Of a stretch of 64,000 bases of DNA, positions 26,015-35,800 are shown one piece after another (within the stretch, counting starts at the first letter, position 1; each line of letters begins with the position of its first letter). A program made the translations under genes and the position numbers. Below the pieces are notes generated by a model. The model was given only the letters and a program-made list of their open reading frames with translations, had not been told where the DNA came from and searched no databases. Source of the DNA: 39-52-133 sp035531075 (GTDB taxonomy: Bacteria > Pseudomonadota > Gammaproteobacteria > Burkholderiales > Gallionellaceae); NCBI GenBank assembly GCA_035531075.1, contig DATKTO010000030.1, positions 1 through 64,000 of the forward strand, given 5' to 3'.

Positions 26015-26204
26015 TTTTTTTCTCCATTGAGTTAAACAAAAAACGCAAACATTGCAGTGAATACTGATTGAGATTGCATCGTTTTATACTTTTATGACAG
26101 CAGGTTAAAAACCAATCAGGTGATGTTGCGTTTGTTTGACCTCGGCTTATGTTCGGCTCCGTCCACTATTTGAACGTAAAATAATATGCGAATGAAATGA
26201 CGTC

Positions 26205-26220
26205 TGTGCGCTGTCGTACA
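26205..26220. promoter_or_regulatory. Candidate Crp/Fnr-type operator, copy 1
   Basis: TGTGCGCTGTCGTACA, a 16-bp near-palindrome related to TGTGCGCTAGCGCACA. It sits 190 bases upstream of the DUF4398-OmpA-DUF3309-BON operon, in the 404-base gap 26015-26418 that otherwise holds no gene. Confidence 0.55.
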
Positions 26221-26418
26221 TTGCTTGAGACAAAAGCTATTCAGTTTGATTGCCAGCTCAAAGTGCCACGGTCAGTTGACGCTGTCTTTGTATTTTTTGT
26301 ATGTTGCTCTACTCAATCTGCGGACGCCCGGCATCAAGCAGTGAGTTGATATAAAATCCTTTTCCCTCCGCTCAGTCAGCAGAAAGCTTTAAACAAAAAC
26401 GAATAGGCACAGACAGGG

Positions 26419-26556
26419 TCAGCCGTTAATCACTCTCAGCAATATAACCACGATAGCGATTACCAGCAGAATGTGAATGAATCCACCCATGGTGTAAGAA
26501 GTTATCAGCCCCAGCAGCCACAAGATAAGCATCACAACTGCAATGGTATAAAGCAT
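26419..26556 (-). CDS. lmo0937-like small membrane protein
   Basis: A 45-residue protein starting MLYTIAVVMLILWLLGLITS, then YTMGG and a second helix (ILLVIAIVVILLRVI). The pattern of two membrane helices with a short Gly turn matches the lmo0937/DUF5670 type of tiny membrane proteins found with CsbD and BON genes. An AGGTG site precedes ATG at 26556. It is last in the leftward run CsbD - Cys-repeat protein - glycine-zipper - this gene. Confidence 0.75.
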   Translation of the reverse strand: MLYTIAVVMLILWLLGLITSYTMGGFIHILLVIAIVVILLRVING

Positions 26557-26638
26557 GATATTCACCTTTCTAAAAAAATGGCTTATGCATGCAGACGCAA
26601 TGCCAGCTATAGCGCAGTAGTTGCGTAACTGATGCAGT

Positions 26639-26815
26639 TTAATGACTGATTGCGTGGCCTATGACACCACCGATAATCGCGCCGCCCACCACGCCAGCGG
26701 TGCTGCCAGACCCGGCCACAGCACCGATGCCGGCCCCGATTACTGTGCAACCCATCAGACCGAGCAGCAGTGTTATTGACGCTACATTTAACGCTGATCT
26801 TTGTATCTTGTTCAT
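26639..26815 (-). CDS. Glycine-zipper lipoprotein (OsmB-like)
   Basis: ATG at 26815 lies 8 bases after GGAGG; 58 residues. Lipobox LLGLMGCTV, then a glycine-zipper hairpin (IGAGIGAVAGSGSTAGVVGG, AIIGGVIGHAI). Such proteins sit at the outer membrane and are commonly osmotically induced. It is co-oriented with the 26870 and CsbD genes. Confidence 0.82.
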   Translation of the reverse strand: MNKIQRSALNVASITLLLGLMGCTVIGAGIGAVAGSGSTAGVVGGAIIGGVIGHAISH

Positions 26816-26869
26816 TTGGAATACCTCCGCATTAAACATCCGGTGCCATGTGAATTTCTACCCGTCAGA

Positions 26870-27484
26870 TTATTTTCCGTGGAGCTTCTTTGCATTGTTC
26901 ACGCAAAGATCCCTGGCGTTGCCCGACATGGCATCGCATTTCTCTTTTGCCACGGCATAATCCGCATCACGCTTGGCATCCGCTGCGTCCTTGCGAGCTT
27001 CGCTGCCTTCCTCTTTCGCCTTCATGCGTGCCTCGGAGGTCTCTTCGCGTTCTGTTGCTTTTGCCTTCGAGGATTTCAACTGGGCTTTGGCGTCGGCTTT
27101 TGCACTCACCAATGCGGCTTTGGCTTCTTTCACACAGACGTCCTTGTCGTTGCCGGCTTTGTCATCGCACTGTTCCTTGGCTACCGCGTAATCCGCTTCC
27201 GCCTTGGCAACACTTACTTTATAGCCCGCTGTTTTGGAAGGCTTGTGTCGCGCTTCCAGTTCCGTTTTTGCGATTTTTTCCTTGCCTTTTGCTTCGGCCA
27301 TGCAGATGTCTTTCGCGTTAGCGGCTAATGAATCACAATTCGTCTTGGCGGCCTTGTATTCGGCCACGATGTTCTTCTCGGCAGCCTTGTATTCGCTCTT
27401 CGACATGTTTTGCGCCATTGCGTTAACGCTATAAGGAAGGCTGATTGCCAGCACGATTGCTGCACTGAGATTGATATTATTCAT
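26870..27484 (-). CDS. Exported protein with three Cys-pair repeats
   Basis: ATG at 27484 (AGGA upstream) gives 204 residues with a signal peptide (1-24, ending VNAMA). Three repeats share the form Y-x-A-K-x-x-C-D-x9-D-x-C: AKTNCDSLAANAKDICMAEA, AKEQCDDKAGNDKDVCVKEA and AKEKCDAMSGNARDLCVNNA. The third is C-terminal, after a Lys/Glu/Ala-rich charged stretch. Each repeat could be a small helical hairpin closed by one disulfide in the periplasm. I know similar unnamed proteins beside CsbD genes in betaproteobacteria; no function is established. Confidence 0.75.
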   Translation of the reverse strand: MNNINLSAAIVLAISLPYSVNAMAQNMSKSEYKAAEKNIVAEYKAAKTNCDSLAANAKDICMAEAKGKEKIAKTELEARHKPSKTAGYKVSVAKAEADYAVAKEQCDDKAGNDKDVCVKEAKAALVSAKADAKAQLKSSKAKATEREETSEARMKAKEEGSEARKDAADAKRDADYAVAKEKCDAMSGNARDLCVNNAKKLHGK

Positions 27485-27567
27485 GGTGATGATTCCTAGA
27501 ATTTGTTTAATATTTACAAAAAGAAGAAGCATGCAGGGCGTTTATTTTCGCCCATACACGCATCGCG

Positions 27568-27780
27568 TTAATGAAGTGTATCTTTCTGTTTCTCCTGCCA
27601 TTCTGCAACCTGTTTTTCCGCTTCTTCTTTAGTGGTGCCGTAGATTTCCTGAATCTTTCCGGCCAGCTGTTCGCGCTTGCCTGCGATCACATCCAATTCA
27701 TCATCGGTCAGCTTGCCCCACTGCTGCTTGATATTGCCCTTCAATTGTTTCCAGTTTCCTTTGATTTGGTCCCAGTTCAT
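27568..27780 (-). CDS. CsbD-family stress protein
   Basis: A 70-residue protein starting MNWDQIKGNWKQLKGNIKQQ and continuing WGKLTDDELDVIAGKREQLA, the standard CsbD/YjbJ signature, at normal length. AAAGGAG precedes ATG at 27780. CsbD-like proteins are strongly stress-induced and cytosolic, with unknown mechanism. It is first gene of the leftward run to 26419. A candidate operator at 27908-27923 lies in the divergent promoter shared with the cardiolipin synthase gene. Confidence 0.93.
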   Translation of the reverse strand: MNWDQIKGNWKQLKGNIKQQWGKLTDDELDVIAGKREQLAGKIQEIYGTTKEEAEKQVAEWQEKQKDTLH

Positions 27781-27907
27781 TTTTTTCTCCTTTAGCGTGA
27801 GTTGACTATTTCGGCTGGCCGCCTCTGCACGGCACGGAATTGTGCGGTGGCATGGCATCCTTCCAGTCTCAAGAAAATTCAGAGTATCGCGGCAGTATTG
27901 TCGTGTC

Positions 27908-27923
27908 TGTGCGCTGGCGAACA
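27908..27923. promoter_or_regulatory. Candidate Crp/Fnr-type operator, copy 2
   Basis: TGTGCGCTGGCGAACA, 128 bases upstream of csbD and 123 bases upstream of the cardiolipin synthase start, so it could serve both divergent units. Confidence 0.6.
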
Positions 27924-28045
27924 AACAAAGTGGATAAGCAGGGCCAACATTGCAATTGACCAGGTAACACTGCTAGCTACGTAAGCAGGTTTGTTTTTTC
28001 TTCAATTTGTGGGCTGATCATGACAACCGCTTGGAAGACATGCTG

Positions 28046-29440
28046 ATGTATCTCAAGAGAATCATATTTGTGAGCTTCGCAACACTTGCATCCGTACTTT
28101 GTATGGCGCTTTTATTAAGTTGTGGCTCAATACCTACCATGGTGCCCGACATGGCGATGCGGCATTCGCATCTTGTGCAATTCGATGGTGCGCACGGCCC
28201 CTTGAGTACACAGCAGAGCAAGTTGATTCTCGCCGGACTTAAACGCAATGGCGCAGATACCAATATCTTTGATAAACATCTGGCACTGGAAGCTGAGATT
28301 GTCGGCAGCCCGCTGATAGTGGGCAACAAGGTGGATCTGCTGGTCGATGGCCCGTCAACGTATAAATCCATGTTCGCAGCCATGCAGAAGGCGAAGAACC
28401 ATATCAACATGGAGACTTACATCTTCGACGATGACGAGATCGGACAGCGTTTTGCCGAACTATTGACCAGCAAGCAACGTAGTGGTGTGCAGGTCAATCT
28501 TATTTACGATAGCGTGGGGTCAATCAACACGCCCAAAGAGTTCTTCAAACGGCTGAAAGATAGCGGCGTGAATGTGCTTGAATTCAACCCGGTTAATCCA
28601 CTGCTGGCGCGCAAGGGCTGGCAAGTCAATCAGCGTGATCACCGCAAACTATTGATCGTGGATGGGCAGATTGCGTTTGTTGGCGGCATCAATATCAGCA
28701 GCGTATATTCCAGCGGGTCATTTGGCAGAACCAAATCGAGCACAGATAATCCGGAATGGCGTGATACCCATTTGCGCATGGCGGGTCCGGTTGTAAGCGA
28801 ATTCCAGAAACTGTTTGTGGCGACATGGAGTCAGCAAAAAGGCGATCCGTTGGCATCTGGAGATTATTTTCCTGAGCCCGGCAGTAAGGGAAATGTGGTG
28901 GTACGCGCCATCGGTAGTTCGCCCGCGGAGCCTTACAGCCAGATCTTTGCAACCCTGATCTCCGCCATCAATAGTGCGGAAACCCGGGTTTTTCTGACCA
29001 ATGCCTATTTTGTCCCCGATCCACAACTGCTTGCCGCACTGAAGGGGGCGGTGCAGCGCGGCGTGGATGTGAGGCTGTTGCTACCCGAAAAAATCGATTC
29101 GTCATTGGTGTATTACGCATCGCGGTCTTATTACGATGAACTACTCAGCGCCGGAGTGAAAATCTATGAACGGCAAGTTGCATTACTGCATGCTAAAACC
29201 GCGCTCATCGACGGTGTCTGGTCAACAGTAGGCTCAACCAATCTCGACTGGCGCAGTTTCCTCAACAACCAGGAAATCAATGCGGTCATGCTGGGGCAGG
29301 ATTTCGGCGCACAAATGCAGGCCATGTTCGAGAAAGACCTGGAATCGTCCAAACTCGTTACGCTCGAATCATGGAGAAACCGTTCAATCGGTACACGCAT
29401 CAGGGAATGGGCTGCGCGCTTGTGGGCACGCTGGTTGTAA
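28046..29440 (+). CDS. cls: Cardiolipin synthase-type phospholipase D protein
   Basis: Start taken at 28046, eight bases after GGAAG (in-frame ATGs at 28007 and 28040 are alternatives); 464 residues. The N-terminus is hydrophobic, ending LLLSCGS, a possible lipobox. Two PLD active sites: HRKLLIVD in the middle and HAKTALID near the C-terminus, each HxKx4D and followed by Gly-Ser/Gly-Gly as expected. Clade II cardiolipin synthases join phosphatidylglycerol molecules in the inner membrane. Neighbouring envelope-stress genes fit a membrane-remodelling role. A 9-bp hairpin follows at 29489. Confidence 0.9.
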   Translation: MYLKRIIFVSFATLASVLCMALLLSCGSIPTMVPDMAMRHSHLVQFDGAHGPLSTQQSKLILAGLKRNGADTNIFDKHLALEAEIVGSPLIVGNKVDLLVDGPSTYKSMFAAMQKAKNHINMETYIFDDDEIGQRFAELLTSKQRSGVQVNLIYDSVGSINTPKEFFKRLKDSGVNVLEFNPVNPLLARKGWQVNQRDHRKLLIVDGQIAFVGGINISSVYSSGSFGRTKSSTDNPEWRDTHLRMAGPVVSEFQKLFVATWSQQKGDPLASGDYFPEPGSKGNVVVRAIGSSPAEPYSQIFATLISAINSAETRVFLTNAYFVPDPQLLAALKGAVQRGVDVRLLLPEKIDSSLVYYASRSYYDELLSAGVKIYERQVALLHAKTALIDGVWSTVGSTNLDWRSFLNNQEINAVMLGQDFGAQMQAMFEKDLESSKLVTLESWRNRSIGTRIREWAARLWARWL

Positions 29441-29488
29441 TCCATCAGCAGTGAAAAATGCCCGATGCCGCAATGCATTGAAATCCAG

Positions 29489-29514
29489 GTCCTGAATGAT
29501 GGCGTATTCAGGAC
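29489..29514 (+). terminator. Hairpin after cardiolipin synthase
   Basis: Perfect 9-bp stem GTCCTGAAT / ATTCAGGAC with an 8-base loop; weak T content downstream. In 29515-29710 I see no convincing gene. Confidence 0.45.
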
Positions 29515-29710
29515 TTCCATACTTTCCCGGGCTATTGGCCTAGGCAGGTGATTGGAGCAGGCACACTGACCCTATGCGTGCTATTCCGCGTTGCCCAACA
29601 ATTTCTTTCTGCGATACACATCCAATTCAATCTGCTCGATCTTTGCCATTTCATTTCCGCTTCGATCTCCGGGTGACGAGACGCGACCTTGCGGGAACAC
29701 CGGCAGCGAC

Positions 29711-29866
29711 TCACCGGATATGAAAATCGCCCCCGCCGAACAACCCGATCAAGCCTATAACAATCAAGTATATGGCGACGATGTAGTTCAACATACGCGG
29801 CACAACCAATATGAGAATCCCGGCGATCAGCGAAATTAGCGGGGCGAGGGTTATAGTCATGTTCAT
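29711..29866 (-). CDS. DUF3096-family small membrane protein
   Basis: A 51-residue protein starting MNMTITLAPLISLIAGILIL, then VVPRMLNYIVAIYLIVIGLI and GLFGGGDF. Two hydrophobic helices with a PR turn match DUF3096. AAGGAG lies six bases before ATG at 29866. It starts 13 bases after the glucan synthase stop on the same strand, so it is probably the distal gene of that transcript. Confidence 0.85.
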   Translation of the reverse strand: MNMTITLAPLISLIAGILILVVPRMLNYIVAIYLIVIGLIGLFGGGDFHIR

Positions 29867-29879
29867 GTTTATCTCCTTG

Positions 29880-32800
29880 TTATTGGTGAGCCGGGGGTAG
29901 AGCCGTTATTCTCACGTCGACCGCGTGCTCCTGGCGGTCGTCGATCAGCGGAATTATTTTATCGGGGCGTTCGACGCCGTCGACCGTCACGCGGATCACC
30001 TGCTCCGACTGTTCGTCGACGTGCTTAACGGTGATGTGGTAGACCGTCTCGCGATAGCGGTAGTGGATTTTGTACGAGTCCCAATGCGCCGGGATGCACG
30101 GTGCAATACGCAGATGGTCTACTTCCAGTTGCAGGCCCAGCAGGGTTTCCACGGTCAGCCGGTACATCCAGCCAGCTGCCCCGGTGTACCAGGTCCAGCC
30201 ACCCCTGCCGGTGTGTGGCGGTGCAGCGTAAATATCCGCGCACATGACGTACGGCTCGACCTTGTAGCGTTCTATCTCTTTTGGCTGGCTACCGTGATTG
30301 ATGGGATTGAGTATGGCGAACAATTCCCACGCGCGTTCATTGTCACCCATCATGGCAAACGCCATCGTGCTCCAAATTGCGGCATGGGTATATTGGCCGC
30401 CGTTCTCGCGCACGCCGGGTACATAGCCCTTGATGTAACCGGGCTCCAGGTCTGATTTGTCAAAGGGCGGGTCGAGCAGCTGAATTAACTGTGTATCGCG
30501 TCGCACCAGACGTTTGTCCACCTCGGCCATTGCTTGGCGTGCGCGCATCGGATTGCCGCCACCCGAAATGACAGCCCAACTCTGGCTGATCGAATCAATT
30601 TGACATTCGTCATTGCCGGATGAACCCAAGGGTGTGCCATCATCAAAATAGGCCCGCCGGTACCAATCGCCGTCCCAGGCATTGGTCTCAATATTGTTGC
30701 GCAGGAGTACGGCCTGTCTGGTACAAGTTTCGGCAAAGGCCGCGTCGTCCCGGTCACTGGCCAGGGCTGCAAACAGCTGAAGATTCTCATACAGAAACCA
30801 CGCCAGCCAAACACTCTCGCCCTTGCCATCGCGACCGACGAGATTCATGCCATCGTTCCAGTCGCCACAGCCTATCAGCGGCAAGTGATGGGCGCCAAAA
30901 CGCAAACCGTGTTTGATGGCACGCACGCAATGCTCATAGAGGCTGGCCGCTTCGGGCGAGCGTTGCGGCTGGTCGTAGTAAGCCTCCTCTTCCGGATTCA
31001 GCTCGCGTCCCTCCAGGAAATGAATGGGCTCGTCGAGTACGCCCGTATCTCCAGTCGCCAGCACATAACGACAGGTTGCATATGGCAGCCACAGATAGTC
31101 ATCGGAGAAATGGGTGCGCACGCCTTGTCCGTTGGGCGGGTGCCACCAGTGTTGCACGTCGCCCTTGAGGAACTGGCGCCCGGCGCAGCGGATCAACTGC
31201 TCGCGGGCGAGCCAGGGTGTCGCATGGAGCAGCGCCATGGTGTCCTGTAATTGATCGCGGAATCCGTAGGCACCGCCGGACTGATAATAGCCACTGCGTC
31301 CCCACAGCCTGCAGGACAGGGTCTGATAGACCAGCCAGCCATTGGCCAGCACGTTCAGTGCGGGGTCTGGCGTTTCCACATTCACCGCGCCCAGGGTGCG
31401 GTTCCAGTGTTCCCACACCGCTTCTAGAGACTGCTGCGCGCCCGCCCGCCCGCCAAACCGCCGGATGAAATGCCGCGCTTCGTCGGCGTTGCGGGCAGCA
31501 CCGAATACGAACACGATCTCGCACTCCTGCCCCGCAGCCAGTTCGATCCGGGTCTGTATCGCAGCGCACGGATCCAGGCCGGCCCCGGTCCTGCCCGACA
31601 AGCGCTTGCGGCGCATCGCAGCCGGGCTGGCCAGCGAGCCGTTGCGGCCGATGAATTCGGTTCGGTTTCCGCTCACCGTCCGCTCCCGCTCGCTGACATG
31701 GGCAAAGACCACCCGATTGGCGCATTCGTGCCCATAGGCATTGCGGGCAAACAGCGCCCCGCTGTAAGGATCCGTTTCGGTGACGATGTGCATCAAATTG
31801 GCGTGTCGGCCCTCGCCGAGCACCAGTTCCCAATACCCGGTCAGCGACAATTGGCGCGTGCGCTTCGAATGGTTGCGCAGCTTGACCACCACGAACTTCA
31901 CAGGTGCGTCCATGGCAACGTAGGTGAACAGTTCGGAGGCGATGCCGGCTTCGTAGTGTTCAAACACGCTGTAGCCGAACCCGTGCCGGCACACATAGCC
32001 GGAGCGTCCGCGGGCGGGCAACGGCGTCGGCGACCAGAACGCTCCCGTATCCTCGTCGCGGATGTAGAGCGCCTCGCCGCTGCTGTCACTCAGCGGGTCG
32101 TTGTGCCAGGTGGTCAGCCTGAATTCGTGCGCGTTTTCCGCCCAGGTATACGCGCTGCCGCTCTCGCTGACGACCGTGCCAATGTGCGGGCTGGCGATCA
32201 CGTTGACCCATGGCGCCGGCGTGTTTTGACCGGGTTCAAGGGTGATGACGTATTCGTGCCCGTCGGGCGTAAAACCGCCCAGACCGTTGCTGAAAATGCG
32301 ATCGCGCGCAGCCAGCGGATAAACCGCTTCGGTGACCGCTTGCTGCAAAGGCTCCAGACGGTCCGACGCGCGCTCTGCCGACACACGGCGCTCCACCTGC
32401 TCGATCAAGGTCTCGGCGTTATCGCTGAAGACGATGCGGGCGACCGTCTGCAGCAGGACCCGCTCGTCCTCGCTAAGCTCATCGGCACGGCGCACGAAGA
32501 CCCCGCCCGGTTTGTCGATCATCTGCGCATCGCCCCTAGTGTTGATCAGCCCCATGATCAGGTCTTGCAGCACCGCCCGATAGCCCGAGAAATCCTCGTT
32601 CACGATCACCAGGTCGGCGGTCAGGCCTTTCATTCGCCAATAGGCATGGGCCTGCAGCACCTGCTTGACCAGGTCGATGCGGTTGAGGTCGCCGATGTGC
32701 AGCAGGACGATTGGCAGATCGCCCGAGATGGCAAAACGCCACAGCCCGGACTGTCCCAGCTGGTTGCGGGCAATGACGCTGGGCGCGGCGCGGCGCATGG

Positions 32801-35800
32801 CATTGCCGTAGATGACGGAGTTGGCCAGGCGGCCAAATATCTGTGCATCAGCTTCGGTTGCATTGAGGTGGCGCATCACCTCCTGGCTATGGAACCATGC
32901 CATTTCAAAGGCGCGCTCGACGAAGTGGCGGTCGCAATATTTCTCAAGCAAAGCCAATGCGGCCTCGCGCGTGTCCGCGACACCGGAGATGATCTGCACG
33001 CTCGCCGATTCGTCGGCTGACAAGGTAATGGTGCGGCGGATCGCCACGATGGGATCGAGTACCGACCCCTCCGTGTTCGACAAGGCAGGCGGACTGTCGC
33101 GGCTATCCAGCACCAACGGATTGGCCACGGTTCGACCGCGCCCGATGAACCGGGCGCGGTCGGTTTCGTAAGACGGTTCGTCGGCCACCGCGCCCGGTGC
33201 GGCCAACAGGTGAAACATCCATGGCACCTGCTCCCCCGGTGTGCGGGGACGCCGCGTGCAGAGGATCGCCTGACGCCCGGGCAGGATTTCGGTCTGCACG
33301 AATAAATTGCTAAATGAGCGATGTGCCAAGTCGGCATTTAACGGCGCCAACACCACTTCCGCATAACTTGTTACCTCGATGTGGCGGGTGCGGGACGACT
33401 GGTTGGTGAGCGTGACTCGTCGGATCTCGACGTCGTCTTCAGGGGACACGCTGATTTCGGTATGTGCTTCGATCGCATGGTCGCGCCGACGGTATTCGGC
33501 GCGCGCCTGCACGAAGATTGCCTCGTAGTGATCGGCACGGCGCAGAGTCGGTTGATGTGCAGTCGACCAATACCGGCCGCTGTCGCGGTCGCGCAGGTAA
33601 ATGAAAGTGCCCCAGCCATCGCAGGTGGCGTCCTCGCGCCAACGGGTGACTGCGAGGTCGCGCCAGCGGCTGTAACTTCCCCCGGCATGGGTTGCCATGA
33701 CGTGGTAGCGGCCGTTCGACAACAGATGAACTTCAGGGACCTGCGTATTCGTGTCGGTAAACACGCGCATGGTCGTGCCAGCATCCGCACTGGGGGGACG
33801 GGCGGCGGCGCTCACTTCGGCCGCATGTGGGTGCAGCGTGGCACCCTTCTTCGGCACACGCTCCTGCAACAACAATTCCGTCGCCCGCGCGAGCGGGTCG
33901 GACATGAAGCGGCGCTGCATCGGCTGATCGAGCAATACATGTGCAAAGGCCAACAGGCTCATGCCCTGGTGATGCGCCATGAACGACCGCACTATGGCGT
34001 GAGGCTTTCCGCGCGGCACCCGCGAGGGCGTGTAATCGACCGCTTCGTAGAAGCCGTAGGCGCCGAGGAATCCATGATCGGCCAGGGTCTGCAGGTTGCG
34101 GCACGCTTCACGCGGCATCACTGTCAGCGCCAATGCGCTGGCGTAAGGCGCGATAACCAGATCGTCTCCCAGCCCGCGTTTGAAGCCCAGCCCCGGCACG
34201 CCGAATGCCCGGTATTGGTAGACCTGGTGCATGTCGGTGACGTTGTAGCAGGACTCGGAAATGCCCCAGGGCACCGCGCGTTGTCGGCCGTATTCGATCT
34301 GGCGCGACACCGCGGCCTTGCAGGTCTGCTCCAGCAGGGTGTTCGCGTAGCTCGGCATGATCAGCTGCGGCATCAGGTACTCGAACATCGAGCCGCTCCA
34401 CGAAATCAGAGTCACATCGCTGCCATGACTGGTCAGCAGGCGGCCGAGTGCGAACCAGTGCTTCTGTGGAACCTGTCCCTGTGCAATGAGCAGAAAACTG
34501 GCCAGGCGCGCTTCCGATGCCAGCAGGTCGTAGCAGGACGGATCCCGGCGCCGTTCGCCCACGTCGTAGCCGATGGTCAGCAGATCACACGCGGTATCGT
34601 AGAGAAACTCAAAATCCATCACCGCCAGTTCGCGGCAACGATTTATCAGATCATCGATGATGCCGAGCTGCTTCAGCGCGCCCGTACCGGCCAGCTCTGC
34701 CAGTGTCGGGATGGCGCTGCTCTGCCGCGGCTCGGGCATCAGAAATTCAAACTCATCCCGAAGGGCGCGAAATTGCTGGTCGAATGCCTGCGCCCAGTAA
34801 ATCAGTTCGCCATCGATATCCGCCGGCAACCATGCAACCAGCTCTCCGCCCGTTTTGTGTATTTCGTCCAGCGCGCTGGCGGCGGCAGTCAGTGTCTGTG
34901 GCGGACCGTCCAGCGTGAGTGCGCGGAGGGTGTCCTGCAGCAAGCGGATTTTTTTTGAAATCCCGGTGGCGGGTGATGCGGGCAGATGTTCGGCAAACAC
35001 TTGCAGTGTGTCCTGCAGCCCCTGGAGCGCGTTGGATGTCAGCACCGGCTGATTTTTCAGCTCGGCCAGTCCCGCCTGCAGGGTGAGTAAACTGCCTGCC
35101 AGGTTGCCGCTATCTACCGACGAGACGTATTGCGGGTGGAGCGGTTGCAGCGTGCGGGTGTCGTACCAGTTGTAAAAATGGCCGCGGTAGCGTTCCAGTT
35201 TTTCCATCGAGGTCAGGGTGTTGCCGATGCGACGCAGGCATTCCCCTGCAGTGAGATAACCGAAATCGTACGCAGCCAGGTCTGCCAGCAGAGACATGCC
35301 GATGTTGGTGGGCGAGGTACGCGAGGCAACGAGTGGCGCCGGATATTTCTGGAAATTATCGGGCGGCAGCCAGTTATCCTGTGGGCCGACGAAGTCTGCG
35401 AAATAGCGCCAGGTTCTCCGGGCCGACGTCCGCAGGAACGCGCGTTGATCCACGTTCAAGTCCGGTGCGGGGGATACCAGCGGACGGCTGATCCACCAGC
35501 CGACGACGGGCGAAACCAGCCACAGCAACAGGATCGGTGCAGCGTAGGGCCACTGCGCCGCTTGGCTCCACCCCATTGCCAACGGCACGCCCAACGCAAC
35601 CGCTAGAACAGGTGCGATCCACATCTCCCTGAAAAAATCGGCCAGTGTACGGCGTGCGTTGCGGTTTGCGTAGGAGGGTAGTTGCCACAGCAACAAGCCG
35701 CGTCGCGTGAACAGCATCCGCACCCCCGAGTGCAGGATCGCACCCAGGCATATCAGCGTGTCGTAGGGCAAAAAGGCCAAGGTCAGCAAGGCGAGCGCGA

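Noticed and set aside
29532..29714. Short frames between cardiolipin synthase and DUF3096, including a 22-codon frame ending RRKKLLGNAE
   Set aside because: Protein-like but too short, with no ribosome site or recognised family; left as intergenic.
31470..34958. Long + strand frames (over 500 codons) inside the glucan synthase gene
   Set aside because: Antisense shadows; the minus-strand product has intact GT84/GH94 motifs throughout.
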